A stretch of 64,000 bases of DNA, from assembly GCA_965153455.1 (NCBI GenBank), contig OZ234494.1, positions 14,942,001-15,006,000 on the forward strand, in the 5' to 3' direction. Below the pieces are notes generated by a model that saw only the letters and a list, made by a program, of their open reading frames with translations, made no database searches and was not told where the DNA came from. Made by a program: the position numbers and the translations under genes. This document shows positions 10,821 to 23,600 of the stretch, piece after piece (position 1 is the stretch's first letter; each line of letters begins with the position of its first letter). This DNA is from Sphagnum compactum (taxonomy: Eukaryota; Bryophyta; Sphagnopsida; Sphagnales).

Positions 10821-13800
10821 ACAAGGACCAACTCACATTGTCCAAAATACAAATTACAAATGTACAAGTCCCATGGAGAACCCACAAAGCTCAGGTTTCA
10901 AATTGCTTCATGTGTATCAGGGTTAACTAACCCCTGGCTAACTAACCTCATCAATTTTATGCATACTTATATAACTGATTCAAAAATTGATCAGGATTTA
11001 ATCTAGATTCAAAGAACCAACCAACATTGGTTTGATTTTTTCATAAAAGTCATAACCGGTATATGATGCATTGCTTGTGTAGTAGGGTAAAGCCTTGGGT
11101 ACAAGATTTACCAAATTCAGGCCTAACACGAGGAGGAATGAATGTAAGCCCAATTCCCATAAACCCATGGTCAAGGGCTTTACTAAGTGTAAACACTTAC
11201 TCTGATTTTCCCCTCCATACTTTAGTAAATTGTATGAAATCACAATTGCAAGCATTGCAATTGTTACTTCAATTCTCAAATGATGGGGCTCCAAATGGGA
11301 TACAATGACAAATCTTGAAGGAAAAGAAAGACAAGATTCTGGAGAAATTACTATATTAATCCCTAACAAACATAGACGTGTAGATGAATTACAATACATG
11401 AATACACTTGAAAACTGATGGAAGTGTAAGAATATTGTATGTAAATTCATATGAATATATATATTTTAAAAACTCACAAGAGCTAACATTCCATTTTTCA
11501 AAATATCCCCTAAACACCACATGAAAAATTACATAGAATAACATGCCCTCCACTTACACTAAAAATAATAATTATTAGGTCTTTAAGTTATATTAAATTA
11601 TTGCATAACTTTTAATGTTCAAGAAATTCCTTGTTTCAAACAAGGACTTAACATATAAAAGGGCCTTGGTTGTGATTTGGTCAACATTCATTTGATTTTA
11701 TATTAAAGTTCTTTCAAAATGATTTTAAGATTTGACAAAACCCCGAATTCTCACGGCTTTACACTTAGAACGGGTTTGGTTGTCTTTTGCTAACATCGAT
11801 TGGGGGCCGGTTATACAGGTAGTTCTAGTTCAAATATATGTGAAACAAATGAAGGAACCTTTTGGTTAAATGTTGACAAAATTACAACGCAAATTTTTTA
11901 GTTGGTTTTTTCAACCAAAAAAAGTGCAATCTACTTTGTTGGAAATAGGACAAAGGAGGAATTCAAAGTGTGTAATAATAAAGTGTTGAAAACTCAACAA
12001 AAAGCTTACCAATAATTGTATTGACAAGAATTATTTAATCCAATTTTAAATGTTTTGTTTTGTGTTAAGGGTAAAAAGCCCATGTTAAGGGTAAAAATCT
12101 CTAGACTAATTAGTATTGTGAAGCATTCTAGTATCTAGTTAGTCATTAGTGGTAGACTTATCATCTTTTATCCAAGGGATGAAATTAATAAGATTAATTA
12201 GTTCATGTAAATGAGTGGTTGGTTATACTCCACCCAATCGCTTAAGGGATTTTTAAGAAAGATTATAATGAAGACCTATTTTCATGGGAGTAATATGAAC
12301 CTTGTGTGGTTTTGGGAGAAGGATAATCAAAAGGGGTGAGAAGAGAAAAACTTGGGGGGATTATTCTATTGTATTCTAATTAGAAATTTGTGCTAAGAAA
12401 TGATTCTTGAATGGAGAATATTTGTGTAACTTCAAGGAGAGGATAAAAATATGGAAACATGTTATACTTAGATTATTATAATGGAAAATGGTTGAGAAAG
12501 TATTATCTTGTTGTGTTAGTGTTCCCTTCTACTTGTAATATGTTAAATAGGGAAATAAGTTAGCACATTGGAGGTTTACATAATGTATTTGGGTTATATC
12601 GTATGTAGTAGACTTCCATTTCTTCTACAATAGAAGTAGAAATGTAGTTTTCAAAAGTTTGAAGTTACATGATAAAGGGAACATTTGCAAATGGTAAACA
12701 TCATCCACAAGAGGTTTGCAAGGGGTTATAGATAGTAGGAAACATCTACCAAAGGTATGTAGTGGTGTAAACAATAGGAGATTATTGCGAAAGGTTTGTA
12801 TACGTCATAGATGAAAGACGTATAGGCTAGAGGGTTGTAAACCCCCTTGGGTTACATTAGTGCTTGAAAATATTTTGGAGGTTCTAGAAGTTAACTACTT
12901 TTTATCCTCCCCATTTATTCTTGTTCTTATGATGAATGATTCTACCACAAGTTTCACTAGTTGGAGTAGTGACAGTTTTAAACAGTACATGACTATCTTC
13001 TGAAAATAATTTTTTTAGAAAAATTATTTCATTACCTTCTACATGAAATACTATTGTAATTATTATCTTAGTATTTGTAGTAAAATTAATAAATGATAAT
13101 AGCTCTTCTAGAAGCTAGAAGTAACTTGCACTTAATTTACCCACCATTGCCTTCATGAAGATGGTAATGTTCGAGGATCACATTTTCACCTTTTTACAGT
13201 CCACACCAGCAGTGATGGCACAATAATTACTATTTTGTAGGTAACCTTCACTAACCTTCACACTTTCATATACACCATGTAAGCCTTACACCAATGGGTT
13301 GGAACATTTTTTTGACATGAAATGCAATTTGGTCAATTGGTAATTTAGATGATGGAATTTAATACACCCAAAGTAAAATATATTTATGCCCCAACTATCC
13401 AATATTTTGGACATGTCATCTTCAACTCTTCGTTAGATTTTTTATTAATTTCATTTTCCACTTGTAAAAATATTTTTTAAATGATTTAAAGGTGAAAAAT
13501 TTAATGTGGAATTTAATAGACCTTAAAAAAATCTCCAAAACATTTTGAATTTTTATATTTAAATTTTCACTAAATTTTAAACATAGGTAATTTGGAGTGA
13601 AAAATAATTGTATGGCCTTTTCAAATGTTTGACTTTAATCACATATTTAGAAACATCATTTTACATATTAAAGTTTCAACTCTTTTTATTATCTTCATTT
13701 TTAGTTATTTTATGTAATTTGGCTTCATGTGGATATCAATTTACAGTAGTAACCATTAAAACCCAGTCTAACCCCATTTTAGCCCATAGATTATACGTAG

Positions 13801-15893
13801 TTAAATTTAAGGCAATAGAGGGTTTTGTTGCATGAAACATTATTTACAAAAGTTATATCTTTCAAATTAATTACTATAAAAGTTATTAATTCATCTAGAT
13901 CATCTAATTGATTTGAATTTTCGTTCTCAAAACAATTTAAGGTTTTAAACCTTAACCCTAATCTTAATTAAAGTATAAGGATTTTAAAAGCACATGTAAA
14001 GTTAATTTAGGAAAGGACATTTTAACTTATTATTATTATTATTATTTCACACTTGAAGATTGGAAGTTTTATAATTTGTAAATGCTTGTGTTTCATGTTT
14101 CATCCATATAGTTTTTAAAAAAAAATTAATAGTCAACACATTGGGGGTTGTAAGTCTACGTTATTTGCATGAATTTTTAGGCGGTAGGTGAACTTCCCTT
14201 AGGTCTTGTGTGTTCATGGTTGTTCCACTTGCTAAACATGTCTATGTTGCTTTGGGGGTTGTTGTCAACACAATTGCAATGGTGGTGGTGGTGGCACGAC
14301 TCGTAATACTTGGCTAGGTGTTGGAGCTAATAAAATTACTCTAGCAAGAATTGGAGAGCGAGGGTCTAGGAAAGTGTAGTCCTCTCCATCATTCTCTAAC
14401 AAGGTGTTTGATGTGACAATGGTCATTTGTTTGTCATTTATATACTTAATCTCTCCCCTTCATTCAATGGTTGGGGAAAATACATATGATAATGCACCAT
14501 TCTAGTAGGCCTAGGTTTTTTAGTTAGTTTTTAAAGCCAATGTTGGGTCTTTTGAATGGTTTCCTAGATGACCTTTTTTGATTCCAACTTTACCAATATC
14601 CCTAAAACACCTTGATTTCATGATGGCTATCAAATTCCCTTTGATATCCCCCATCATGGGCAACCCTCAACAAGCATTAATTGTGACTTCCCACATGCCA
14701 AGACATGTTGCTATTTTTTTTATGACAATAGGAACTTTTACTGCTAGAGGTACCATAACAAACATGGGCTAAGTAAGTTGGATAATTTGCATGTTCATGT
14801 ATCTTCCCACATATTGGTTGTAAACATTTTCTAACATGCAATAATACCTCAAGGCACACACACTACTTGGTAGTCTACTTCACATTCCAATCTTCCATAA
14901 CCCCTAAGTTCATTGTAAATGAAATAGCCACAAATCAACATGTATACAAAATATTCCCTAAACTCTAAATCACTTATTACTTACATTGCAAAAAAATTTC
15001 CTTTTACAATCCTTTTTCCAATCATGGGAGGTGTTACACCCATTTGTAGGCACATCTGCAATTCAAACAAAGTGTAATAACTTTCAGGGTTCAACAAAAG
15101 AAGTAGCATATACTTTAACTCCATTAGAATGTGCACATTCATTAATGGATACTACTTTAAGTCCCACTTGCTCTACTAAATAGGGTATACTCACTTTTAT
15201 TGTGTTCATGTTGTGGATTGGTTTTTTCTTTTTTAGTTTTTCAAAACATGATGATTACCTCGATATCTTTTTGGGCTTTGAGGTGTACCTTCTTGTGTTG
15301 TTACTTTCAAAGTTCTAATCTTTTCTTGGCTAGTGGTTGCCCCTTGGTGCACAATTACCACTTGCTTGCTTCTTGCCTCTCCTCCTATTTTTCCTTCTTC
15401 CAAGATAATTTCCTCATTATCATTGGTCACAAGACTTTTGTTCCCCACATCCACCTTGTTTGGATTTTTTTTGCAATTGCAAAAAAGGGATCCCCCTCTT
15501 GTTTATGGGGTTTTAAACTCACAGTTGTAGTCACCACTACATTAGGATTATAGGTTTCATCAACAATTACGATTATAGTTGCAAACATTGATCCAATGAC
15601 CTATGCATCATCTTCCCCATCAATTTTTTCTCCAATTTTCGAATGCACAATCTTTCTAGCACATTAAAAAATTTGTTATTTATGATTCCATATATGACTA
15701 TTTTTATATCATACTAAACATTTTATGACTAAAGGGCCTTTAGTCATGACAAATGAGTTGTTTCATCATATAGTCATAAAGGAGAAATCATATATACTAT
15801 TGAGGTGTCATGTATTGAATGACTAGAATATGATTGGCAAATAGTGGACCATTTGACCGGTCAAATTTATACTTACATTATATATTTTGGATA
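10821..15893. other. 5-kb AT-rich intergenic DNA
   Basis: Several reading frames of 60-150 codons exist on both strands, for example around 10998-11450 and 15200-15553. None shows a known motif, codon bias or consistent extension, and I treat them as chance. A (TTA)n tract lies near 14029-14047. This is most likely decayed repeat DNA. Confidence 0.45.
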
Positions 15894-15920
15894 CTAATAA
15901 TAATAATAATAATAATAATT
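15894..15920. repeat. (TAA)n microsatellite
   Basis: About nine units of TAA/AAT. Confidence 0.9.
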
Positions 15921-15924
15921 TTTG

Positions 15925-16390
15925 ATAGGTAGGTAGGTAGGTAAGTAATAGGTCTAGGTAGGTCAAAAAAGCAAGTATGTATGTAGGTGGTAGCTTAACC
16001 TACTTAACTTGACCTACATAACCTACCTACATACTTAACTACCTTAGTTTGACTTACTTATCCTAAACATTAAAAAATGCACATAAATTGCAAATATTGG
16101 AAAATTGAACCTTAATTCACATTCACAATGATTAACCAAGTCTTTATTAATGATTAGATCATCAAAAGGTGTTCAATTTTTATCAAGTTTTTAATTTCAC
16201 ATGTTTATTTCATATCATTACAAGATTATGAAATAGGTAAAAAGTAGATAGGTTGTAAGAAATAGGAAGTAAAAAGTTGATAGGTAAGTAGGCGGGTTGG
16301 TAAATAAGTAGGTAGGTAAGTGGGTGGGTGGGTGGGTGGGTAGGTCAATAGGTAAGTTGGTAGGTGGTAGGTAGGTTCATAGGTAGGTGA
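15925..16390. repeat. GGTA-rich minisatellite with inverted half
   Basis: Arrays of GTAGGTAG occur at 15925-15990 and 16220-16390. Between 16005 and 16060 the complementary strand appears (CCTACCTAC, CTACATAC), so 15925-16060 can fold back. It lies just upstream of the Helitron helicase fragment. Confidence 0.78.
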
Positions 16391-16529
16391 AAATAAATTT
16401 ATATATGTTCATATCAAATGACTTGTAATTATTTTTTAATCATTGTAATGACAATTGGACGTCACTTTGTCATCAATCATGGATGCCATATGTATGAAAT
16501 ACAAGTGATGAAAACTGATACCCTCCATC

Positions 16530-16949
16530 TTGCTACCACTTCATCATTTACTCTTGCACAATTTGGACGCAAGCTTCGGCCTATGCAACGGGACCCGCCT
16601 CATCGTTCGACGACTTGCACGTCGTCTGATTGTTGCGGAGATCGTTGGTGGTTCTCACGCGGGTACTGTTTTAAACATCCCTCGAGTTACCACATCGTCC
16701 ACAGGAAATCGTTGGCCGTTTACCCTTTTGAGGCGACAATTTCCTGTGCAACTTGCTTTTGCAATGACGATCAATAAAGCTCACGGCCAGACCATGGGAA
16801 CGGTCGGCATTTATCTGCCAGAGCCTATATTTACGCATGGACAACTGTACGTGGCATTGTCTCGAGCTACCAGTGTTGGCAATGTTTCCATGCATTGCCC
16901 AAACGAGGAAAGCACAACCAATGTTGTCTACACCGAGTTGTCGAGATAA
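16530..16949 (+). pseudogene. Helitron helicase C-terminal fragment (motifs V-VI)
   Basis: This plus-strand frame of 139 codons ends at a TAA-type stop. It contains LCNGTRLIVRRL, then FPVQLAFAMTINKAHGQT and LYVALSRATS, which are the conserved tail of Pif1-like Helitron helicases. Everything upstream of the LCNGTR block is absent and the frame falls apart before about 16530, so this is a 5'-truncated second Helitron. It encodes the helicase part missing from the minus-strand copy at 2717-6824, but its orientation is opposite, so it is not simply the displaced half. Confidence 0.87.
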
Positions 16950-17191
16950 AATTGTTTTGGAAGATCTGAGTACAGGTATCTACGGTGATGAATTCCAAGG
17001 TTGAAATCCCTTGCAAATGCTAAAATGGCTGCAAGGACTGCTACCTTCACGAGGTGCAGCTGTTATTAACAGAAGCGTCCACCCAGATTCTCTAAACTTT
17101 CTAATTTGTGTTAAACGACCCTACATTCACACTCACTCACTCACTCACTCAACTGAGAAGGTGAGTTCACAGTCACTCACTCACCCACGTT

Positions 17192-17280
17192 CATTTACAT
17201 GTGTAAATGGGTTTACTCACTCGTTTTCTTTTACAAAAGTGCTGGGTAAAAGTGACGACCTAGGAAGTACATAGGTCTAG
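17192..17280 (+). other. Candidate Helitron 3' end (hairpins then CTAG)
   Basis: After the helicase stop and TCAC-rich repeats, a perfect 7-bp hairpin CATTTAC/GTAAATG lies at 17192-17209. A second stem, GACCTA/TAGGTC, lies at 17257-17277 and runs directly into CTAG at 17277-17280. Helitrons end with a short hairpin and CTRR followed by T. Here the hairpin touches the end rather than lying some 10 bases inside, and the next base is C, so this assignment is weak. Confidence 0.35.
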
Positions 17281-17469
17281 CTGTGGCTAACTTAATTATT
17301 TTTATTTCGAAGAATGACGAAAAAATCCCCCGAAAATCACAAGATTTTCGTTGTTTTTTCATTTTTATGAAAAGAGTTCGCCAAAAAAGAGAAATCAGTG
17401 GCTATAGAGTAATGAGATTTGCAGTGCACGAAAAGAAACCAAAAGCAACTCCTCGGCAGACATTATAAA

Positions 17470-17988
17470 ATAGTGATGTAGGCGGACGTGGCAAGTAGTA
17501 TGGTGCAATATCGCTTCTTCCTCCGATTCTTCTTTTGCCTCGCAAGCAAGCGTCGCCTTCCTCGCGTCTATCTCTCACACACCGCCATCGCCAGCGACCT
17601 ACATAGCGTCGGGTTCTTCTTCTCACGCCATCATCGACAACTATTTGTCTTGCTCTTGGCTCTCTCATCTCATCTGCCTGGTATATTGATTTGTATTCGG
17701 ACTCTCACTTGGGGTCTTTGTGGTACAGAAAAAGTTTCATGCTTTGCTGCTGGAAATCCAGCAATTTGAGAAGTTCAATTTAGAAGAGACGGGAAAAGAG
17801 TTGCGGGAACAAAGTTTCTGTAGTAGGAAGAAACTGAAGGCGTTGTTAATAAGGGTTTCACAATTTATTTCTGGGGTGAAGTTGTGTGAGGAGGACGAGG
17901 AGGACGAGGACGAGAAGAAGGAAAACCCTAAAGGATTTCAAAGGAAGGAAGGAGAGCATCTGCATACAGTCTGTCTGTCGTTAGCAAA
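17470..17988 (+). promoter_or_regulatory. Presumed promoter/5' leader of the 17989 gene, with telo-box and uORF
   Basis: The region before the ATG becomes C/T- and GA-rich, as in plant leaders. AAACCCTAA, the telo-box known from many plant housekeeping promoters and leaders, lies at 17923-17931. An upstream reading frame from ATG 17720 runs to TGA 17999-18001 and overlaps the main start. The transcription start is not visible from sequence. Confidence 0.4.
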
Positions 17989-19557
17989 ATGGAGGTGCTG
18001 AAGATCAACAAGAGCTCGGACGAGTTTCTGCAGCGTGTGCGTGAGCCGCCAGAGGACGAGATTGCGGTACTGGGAATGATAGCCACTGACAATAATACGA
18101 TGGAATTCCTCTTCCCTAATGCGCAGAGCATGTCCAGGGTGGTCGGCGTTGGTCTCGAGTACTCGACTGTCTCGTTGAATGCAAAACTCCATGTTTCAGT
18201 GTTTGGAAGGGGCAGGCTTGAGTGGCTGGAAGCACAAACAAGAGCGCTGGATGACAGCAGTGACTATATTGGCATGCTTTTTAAGTTTCCATTACATGAG
18301 CAACCGGGCCAGCCACAGGGAGAGCTTCTCACTGGCCAGGAAGCTTCGCGCAAGTTTGGTGTAGGCTTGGCGGGAACTCATGTGTATTACAGCTATGCGG
18401 GTGGTGGGGAGAAAGTTGTGGCTCGATGTCCTTTGCTGTGGGAGTTGGCTGTCATGTTGTTGCAACAGAAATTTGAAGAAGAAGAACATCATGTTCGAGC
18501 TGCCACTGAAAGTGGTGCTGAGACAGAGAGAAAGGATCCAGCTGCTGGAGAGATGGAAGAAGGAGCTACAGGCATAAATCAATGGAGTGAGCTTCTGAAA
18601 ATCTACTACAGAAATGGGAAGCCAGTTTGTGGTGCTCCACGAGGGAAATTTCGGAAGATTGAGCAAAGAGTTGCTGTACACCCGCAACCAGATGGTTCCT
18701 TCACCAACATGAAACAAGAATCCATAGATCCACCATTGGACTTGGTTGATGCACAAATCTCATCACAGCTTGTCTTCAATTTTGTTTACAACAGCGATGA
18801 GATGGGCAATGAAAGAAAGATAGAAGTGACAAACCGGACCATGTGTGACCTTGGAGAACATGGATTCAAAGTATATGAAAGAGATCGATTTGGTTGGTAC
18901 CAAGATGAGATTCGAATCTCTTTCAGATGTAAAGACCAAGACTCCAACCCTTCCAGGCTACGAGAATATGCATTTTCTGAAGGGGGAGTTGAGCAAAGAC
19001 TTGCAGAAACCAGCTCAGTTGATGATGATGATGAGGACGACAAAGGACTTCATGCTGACGCAAACATCTTGGATGAGCTTGAACACTCTCAAGGTTTTGC
19101 AGAGGGGCAACTAATCTCAAGAATTATGGAGGAGGAGAGAAGCTCTGGGAAGACTGCTGTCATGGAGAAAACTTTCAAGATGTTGGGTAAACAAAACCTG
19201 GGAGGTTTTTGCATTCTCAACCATTCTTGTGCTTCAACTGTGACATACACACTCATGTTCAAGACAACACTCCCAGATTCCATTTGGAAGACGAGTGTTC
19301 GCAAGAGTCTCATCAACTGTGGTCCATGCCTAGCTGTGTGGGGTAAGGTAACTGGCTCTTGGGAACTACTCAATGAAGAAGAAAGTGCACCCTACCATCT
19401 GAAAGTTGAGAGAAGACTTCAAGAGAAGCTCAACAAAGTACTCCCAGAGGATGAGAGGACTTATCAAAATGACATTTTTGCAAGGAACACTGTTCGGCAA
19501 ACATACAAGGTGCCATTGTTTGTCAATCATGTCATGTCCCATTTCCTCGTGCGCTAA
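17989..19557 (+). CDS. Conserved-looking protein of unknown function, 522 residues
   Basis: An uninterrupted single-exon frame starts at an ATG in good context (A at -3, G at +4) and ends with TAA at 19555-19557. I do not recognise the family. There is no signal peptide and no membrane-length hydrophobic segment, so a soluble protein is likely. The composition is ordinary for a globular protein, with an acidic patch (FEEEEHH, near residue 161) and a second one (DDDDEDD, residues 345-351) that may mark linkers. The C-terminal part has a Cys-bearing segment (GGFCILNHSCAS ... INCGPCLAVWG) followed by a Lys/Glu-rich helix. The length, lack of stops and higher GC than the flanks argue for a real gene. 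It is convergent with the TRM gene, ending about 1.1 kb from that gene's stop. Introns in the 5' leader cannot be excluded. Confidence 0.85.
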   Translation: MEVLKINKSSDEFLQRVREPPEDEIAVLGMIATDNNTMEFLFPNAQSMSRVVGVGLEYSTVSLNAKLHVSVFGRGRLEWLEAQTRALDDSSDYIGMLFKFPLHEQPGQPQGELLTGQEASRKFGVGLAGTHVYYSYAGGGEKVVARCPLLWELAVMLLQQKFEEEEHHVRAATESGAETERKDPAAGEMEEGATGINQWSELLKIYYRNGKPVCGAPRGKFRKIEQRVAVHPQPDGSFTNMKQESIDPPLDLVDAQISSQLVFNFVYNSDEMGNERKIEVTNRTMCDLGEHGFKVYERDRFGWYQDEIRISFRCKDQDSNPSRLREYAFSEGGVEQRLAETSSVDDDDEDDKGLHADANILDELEHSQGFAEGQLISRIMEEERSSGKTAVMEKTFKMLGKQNLGGFCILNHSCASTVTYTLMFKTTLPDSIWKTSVRKSLINCGPCLAVWGKVTGSWELLNEEESAPYHLKVERRLQEKLNKVLPEDERTYQNDIFARNTVRQTYKVPLFVNHVMSHFLVR

Positions 19558-20691
19558 GATGTACAGCCATTGTTCGAGCTTGTCTCAAGCACAAGTTAAG
19601 ATGGGTAGCTGCTGACTACCATCATCCACAGCTCCCCGAAGAAAGAAACAAAAAACAGGATTGAGTGTCCATGTATATGAAGAACCATTTTATGTACTGA
19701 GTCTAAGTGGCCATGTAAAGAACTTTTGTATGTACAAAGCAACATAAAACACAGATGCCAGGAAAAGCAAACAGACTGCAAATTAGGTTGCAGTGACGTG
19801 TTGTGTTTCAAGCTTCAACAACATCAAGATTGGCAAGGATTCAATTGTGTATGCCTGTAAGAAAATCAATCAAAATTCTAAAGCAGTTTTGAAGGATTTG
19901 ATGACATCTGACAACAGTCACAGGGTAGATTTTTTTTCCTTTGTGTAATAACCACACACCATAGGTGAACTCATCGTTTTGTGCAGTTGTAAAATTTGTA
20001 AATATATACCCAAAGAGTCACCTGATTTTGTGGAGTTGTTTTTTTGTTCAAGTTATGCTCAGATTACAAGTTTTCAATAAAACATGTGACCACATTTTGT
20101 GTACGTATTTGTTTGTTGTCACAATGTTAAGATGGTTTTTTCTCATGAGACTGGATAGTGGGTTGTGTGATCACGAAGTTCTCTGGATGATGAACTGTTC
20201 AAGTTATGGGAGACAGGTGCTTCCACCCTCATAGATAGGTAGAGCAACCTTCTGAATGTGACAAACACTGAAAGAATTGTGACTTGTAAGCCTCTCTAGC
20301 TTTGGGTACAAAGGGCAAGCCTGCATAGCTCAGGAGTGTACCTATCATCTATCTGTGACTTTGAAAATTTTCAAGTGAAACACATCAACACAGGCAAGAG
20401 AAGTGGAACTTCCTACTCATGGGTTGCTCAGCATAAACAGTGTCAGTAAGACCATTAAGAGAGATGACAATAACCTGTCAATAAATCAGGAAGTGTTTTT
20501 AAGTAAAGATTTGTACACCCTGCAAGAAGCAGGGGAAGAGACACTCTCAGATAGACACTGCTCTAAATTGCCACTTATGAGGCTGTATAACCTGTATACA
20601 TTAGTCAGGGGAAGACACTGTGTCTACATTTGTCCATGATTATTATTCACTCTTCTTCTTCAAGCATCTGTTTTTCCTGAAGATAGCAATT
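19558..20691. other. Space between convergent genes (3' UTRs)
   Basis: It should contain the 3' UTRs of the 17989 gene and of the TRM gene. AATAAA-like signals occur (for example AATAAAAC near 20077). A frame at 20403-20639 lacks support. Confidence 0.5.
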
Positions 20692-23600
20692 TCAGTATGA
20701 AGAAATGAGATTTTGGACTACCTCCTTAATCAAGTCGTTGAAGATGGCATGCTCCAGGTCCATGCTAATGCAGTCCATGTCTTGATGAAAAGATAACCAT
20801 GTGTCTGAGTTTGTAAGATCTGTAGACACTAAACTCTCGAGGTAGTCATCAAGCAGGTCCTTGCGTTGCAGATCAAATTTCTGGTTGCAAATCTCAACCC
20901 AAATCTCTTCAGCAATTTTCTTCCCGATGGGAGGTGGACTGCCTTTCACCGCCAGCCAAGGATGCAGATTGCAGTGGCCACCCAATTTTGTGAGCAAGAT
21001 TTCGTTGATTGCATCGAAAAACATCTGCCGGTTTGAGGATTCTTCCCTCTTACTGTTGCTGGAATAACAAGCTTCTTCAAGCCTCTCAAATACACACTGC
21101 CCTAGTGGGCAAGTCAGCGAATGCCACCTGCTCACAATCGACCCTGTCTTGTCTACAAAGCCTGAGGAATGTAAAACATTATATGTGTAGGTAAGGCCAT
21201 CTTCCCAGCCACTGCTGAAAGGTACTTTTCTCAACCTGACTCTCTCAATTGCTGATAGTGACTTTGGCAGAAAGTTATCAATCATCATGTTGGGCTTGGT
21301 GGTGGTCTCTTGTGACCTGTTGTTGAAACTCTCTTGGCCTGCGAGATTTTCTGGAGAAGGGGTTGAAGCATCAACTTTAGCTAGCACCCTCCTGGCTGAA
21401 AAAGCAGCATCTGCAATTGCATGGTCTCTCTCTGGTGGTGCATTCTCCACATTGGCTCTAGACCTATCACTTCCATCCACCTTCGAAAGACGCAACCGAA
21501 TCCGCAACTCTGTGTATAATAAGCATCACAAATCACCAGAAACTCACAAATCATCAGTTTTTATGGAAAGAAAAGAAAAAACAAGTGGCTTTTTTGCCTT
21601 TAGAAACACCAATCTTTCCATCTCATCTTGAATCGTCTACATAAAACAACCAAGTACAACACATATGTTGTTGATGTGATGGCAGGCACTTGACCACCTT
21701 GAAGGTCATTTGTGATTTCCTTGAACTCAAGAGGGCTTGGGCTCTCTTCCTCGAATGGCGATTCCAGAACAGAGATTGGGCTTGGTTGTTCACTTTTGTG
21801 GAACATGAGGTCAGCAGCAACTCCATCATCCACAACAAGCCTGTCTGCAACATCCCTTTTCATCAACCATGGCCTTTGAGTTCTTGATTGCTCCTGGGAG
21901 TCAACCTGCAACAATCTCACGTTCAATTGGCTCTGACCCTTTGCATGTTATATATGTCTGTAGTGATTCAGCATCAAAGAGTTGTTCTTCAGTATTTCAC
22001 CAACAGAAAGCAATCATGCGTGCATCAACAAAAAATTATCAATCCAAGCAGATGATCTCACCTGATGTGGTGTAAAAGGAATCATGGCAGCATTACCACA
22101 ATCTGCCATGGCTTGCTCTCCCCCTCCACTATCTTGTTGACAATGAGCTCGGGGGGTCATCTGCGACAGATCTTCTAGAGATTCTTGCTCACACATGCTT
22201 GCCCCTGCATCTGCTGCATCTCCAACACTATTACTTTTGTCCCTTTGCAATGGAGTTCCTGTGGTCGAAGCTTCTTCAGCACTGTTGGCTGCTTCCATAG
22301 TAGACAAACTGCACAACTTAGCTTTTGATCCTCCGTTGTTGTCAACACAGTCTTCATCAACTAAACCAGAGTTCTGCAAGACACGGGCTTTCACCAGTTG
22401 CAAAATCTGGGCTGATGCCAGAGTGGGACTACGAGGGGAGATGCGATGATGATGATTTGTAGATTTTTGCTCATCAACTACTGTATTGCGGGTTCTGATC
22501 TTTTTATCAACTAAGAGAGAGTCTCTTCTCCTCTCTACCCGTGCATTTTTGGCCGCAACACTGGCACCCTTGGCTGTCTCCACTAAGGCAGCTGCTTTCA
22601 CACTGCATTTCTGAATTGGTTTCCAGTCTGGTCCAACAACAGAAGTCGTAGGTTTCATGCTGGATCCATCACAAGATTGTCCTTGCTGCTGATGGGCAGA
22701 CAGTGATGCACTAGGGGCTGAATCACACCTTTCTGGCATTGTATCTCTTCGAGAATTCTCTTTGGCAGCTCCATCATCCCTGCACTTTTGACTGCCAGAG
22801 CAGCCATTTCCCTTCTCTGGTTTCATCATGATATCCTGACAATTTGCATCAGTGGTGCTGGTCTCATTGTCTTGGCAAACCTTTGACAAAGCATTTCTTT
22901 CAGCTACAACGCTTCCACTTGACACAACTGCTTTTGGGTTCTGAAGAATCTGAGTGTGACCAAGACTTCCAGGCTTGGGGGATTCTCGTATATGTTTAAT
23001 AGCATCCACCGTGCTGTCAACCTTTTGAGCTACCAAATTGTCAGAGACCACTTTGTGCATGTATCCTGCATCTACATGATCAAGGAATAGGGCTTTAGCT
23101 TTCTCAACCAGGTGGGTGGTTTTGGTCACTTTGGCAGCTGCCACAGTTGGATCATGTTTCTGAGGAGGGAGACGTGGAGAATTTGGAAGGCTGATGCACG
23201 ACCTGCTGATCTGTTCCCTGAGGAGTCTAAGAGTGGGTGTCAAAGCCCCTTCTCGATTGTTGTTGTTGTGGGTGGTGGTGGCAACATTGGAGTCCTCCAT
23301 ATCCTTCCTGCTAATTGTTACACGTTTTCCTGTCGATGCACTCCTGGTAAAAGAAACTTCATATCTTGAGGAGGAGTCATTAGCTATGGCAGAAGAGGAG
23401 GTTGCCCCACGGGCCTGTCTGGCAATCTCTTGTGCAATCACTTTGGAGTCTTTTGATGAACCTTGAACTTTTGTAGAATGTCCCATCTCACTGCCCCTTG
23501 CCCGATTTCTGTCCCATTGTTTTGCCCTCTCCTTCACCTCTTCAATCAGCTGTTGAGCACTCTCCTTAACACAATCCCGGCCATCTCTCAAACTCCTGGA

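Noticed and set aside
10998-11450. 150-codon minus-strand frame
   Set aside because: No motif, low-complexity AT-rich surroundings, no matching splice or promoter context.
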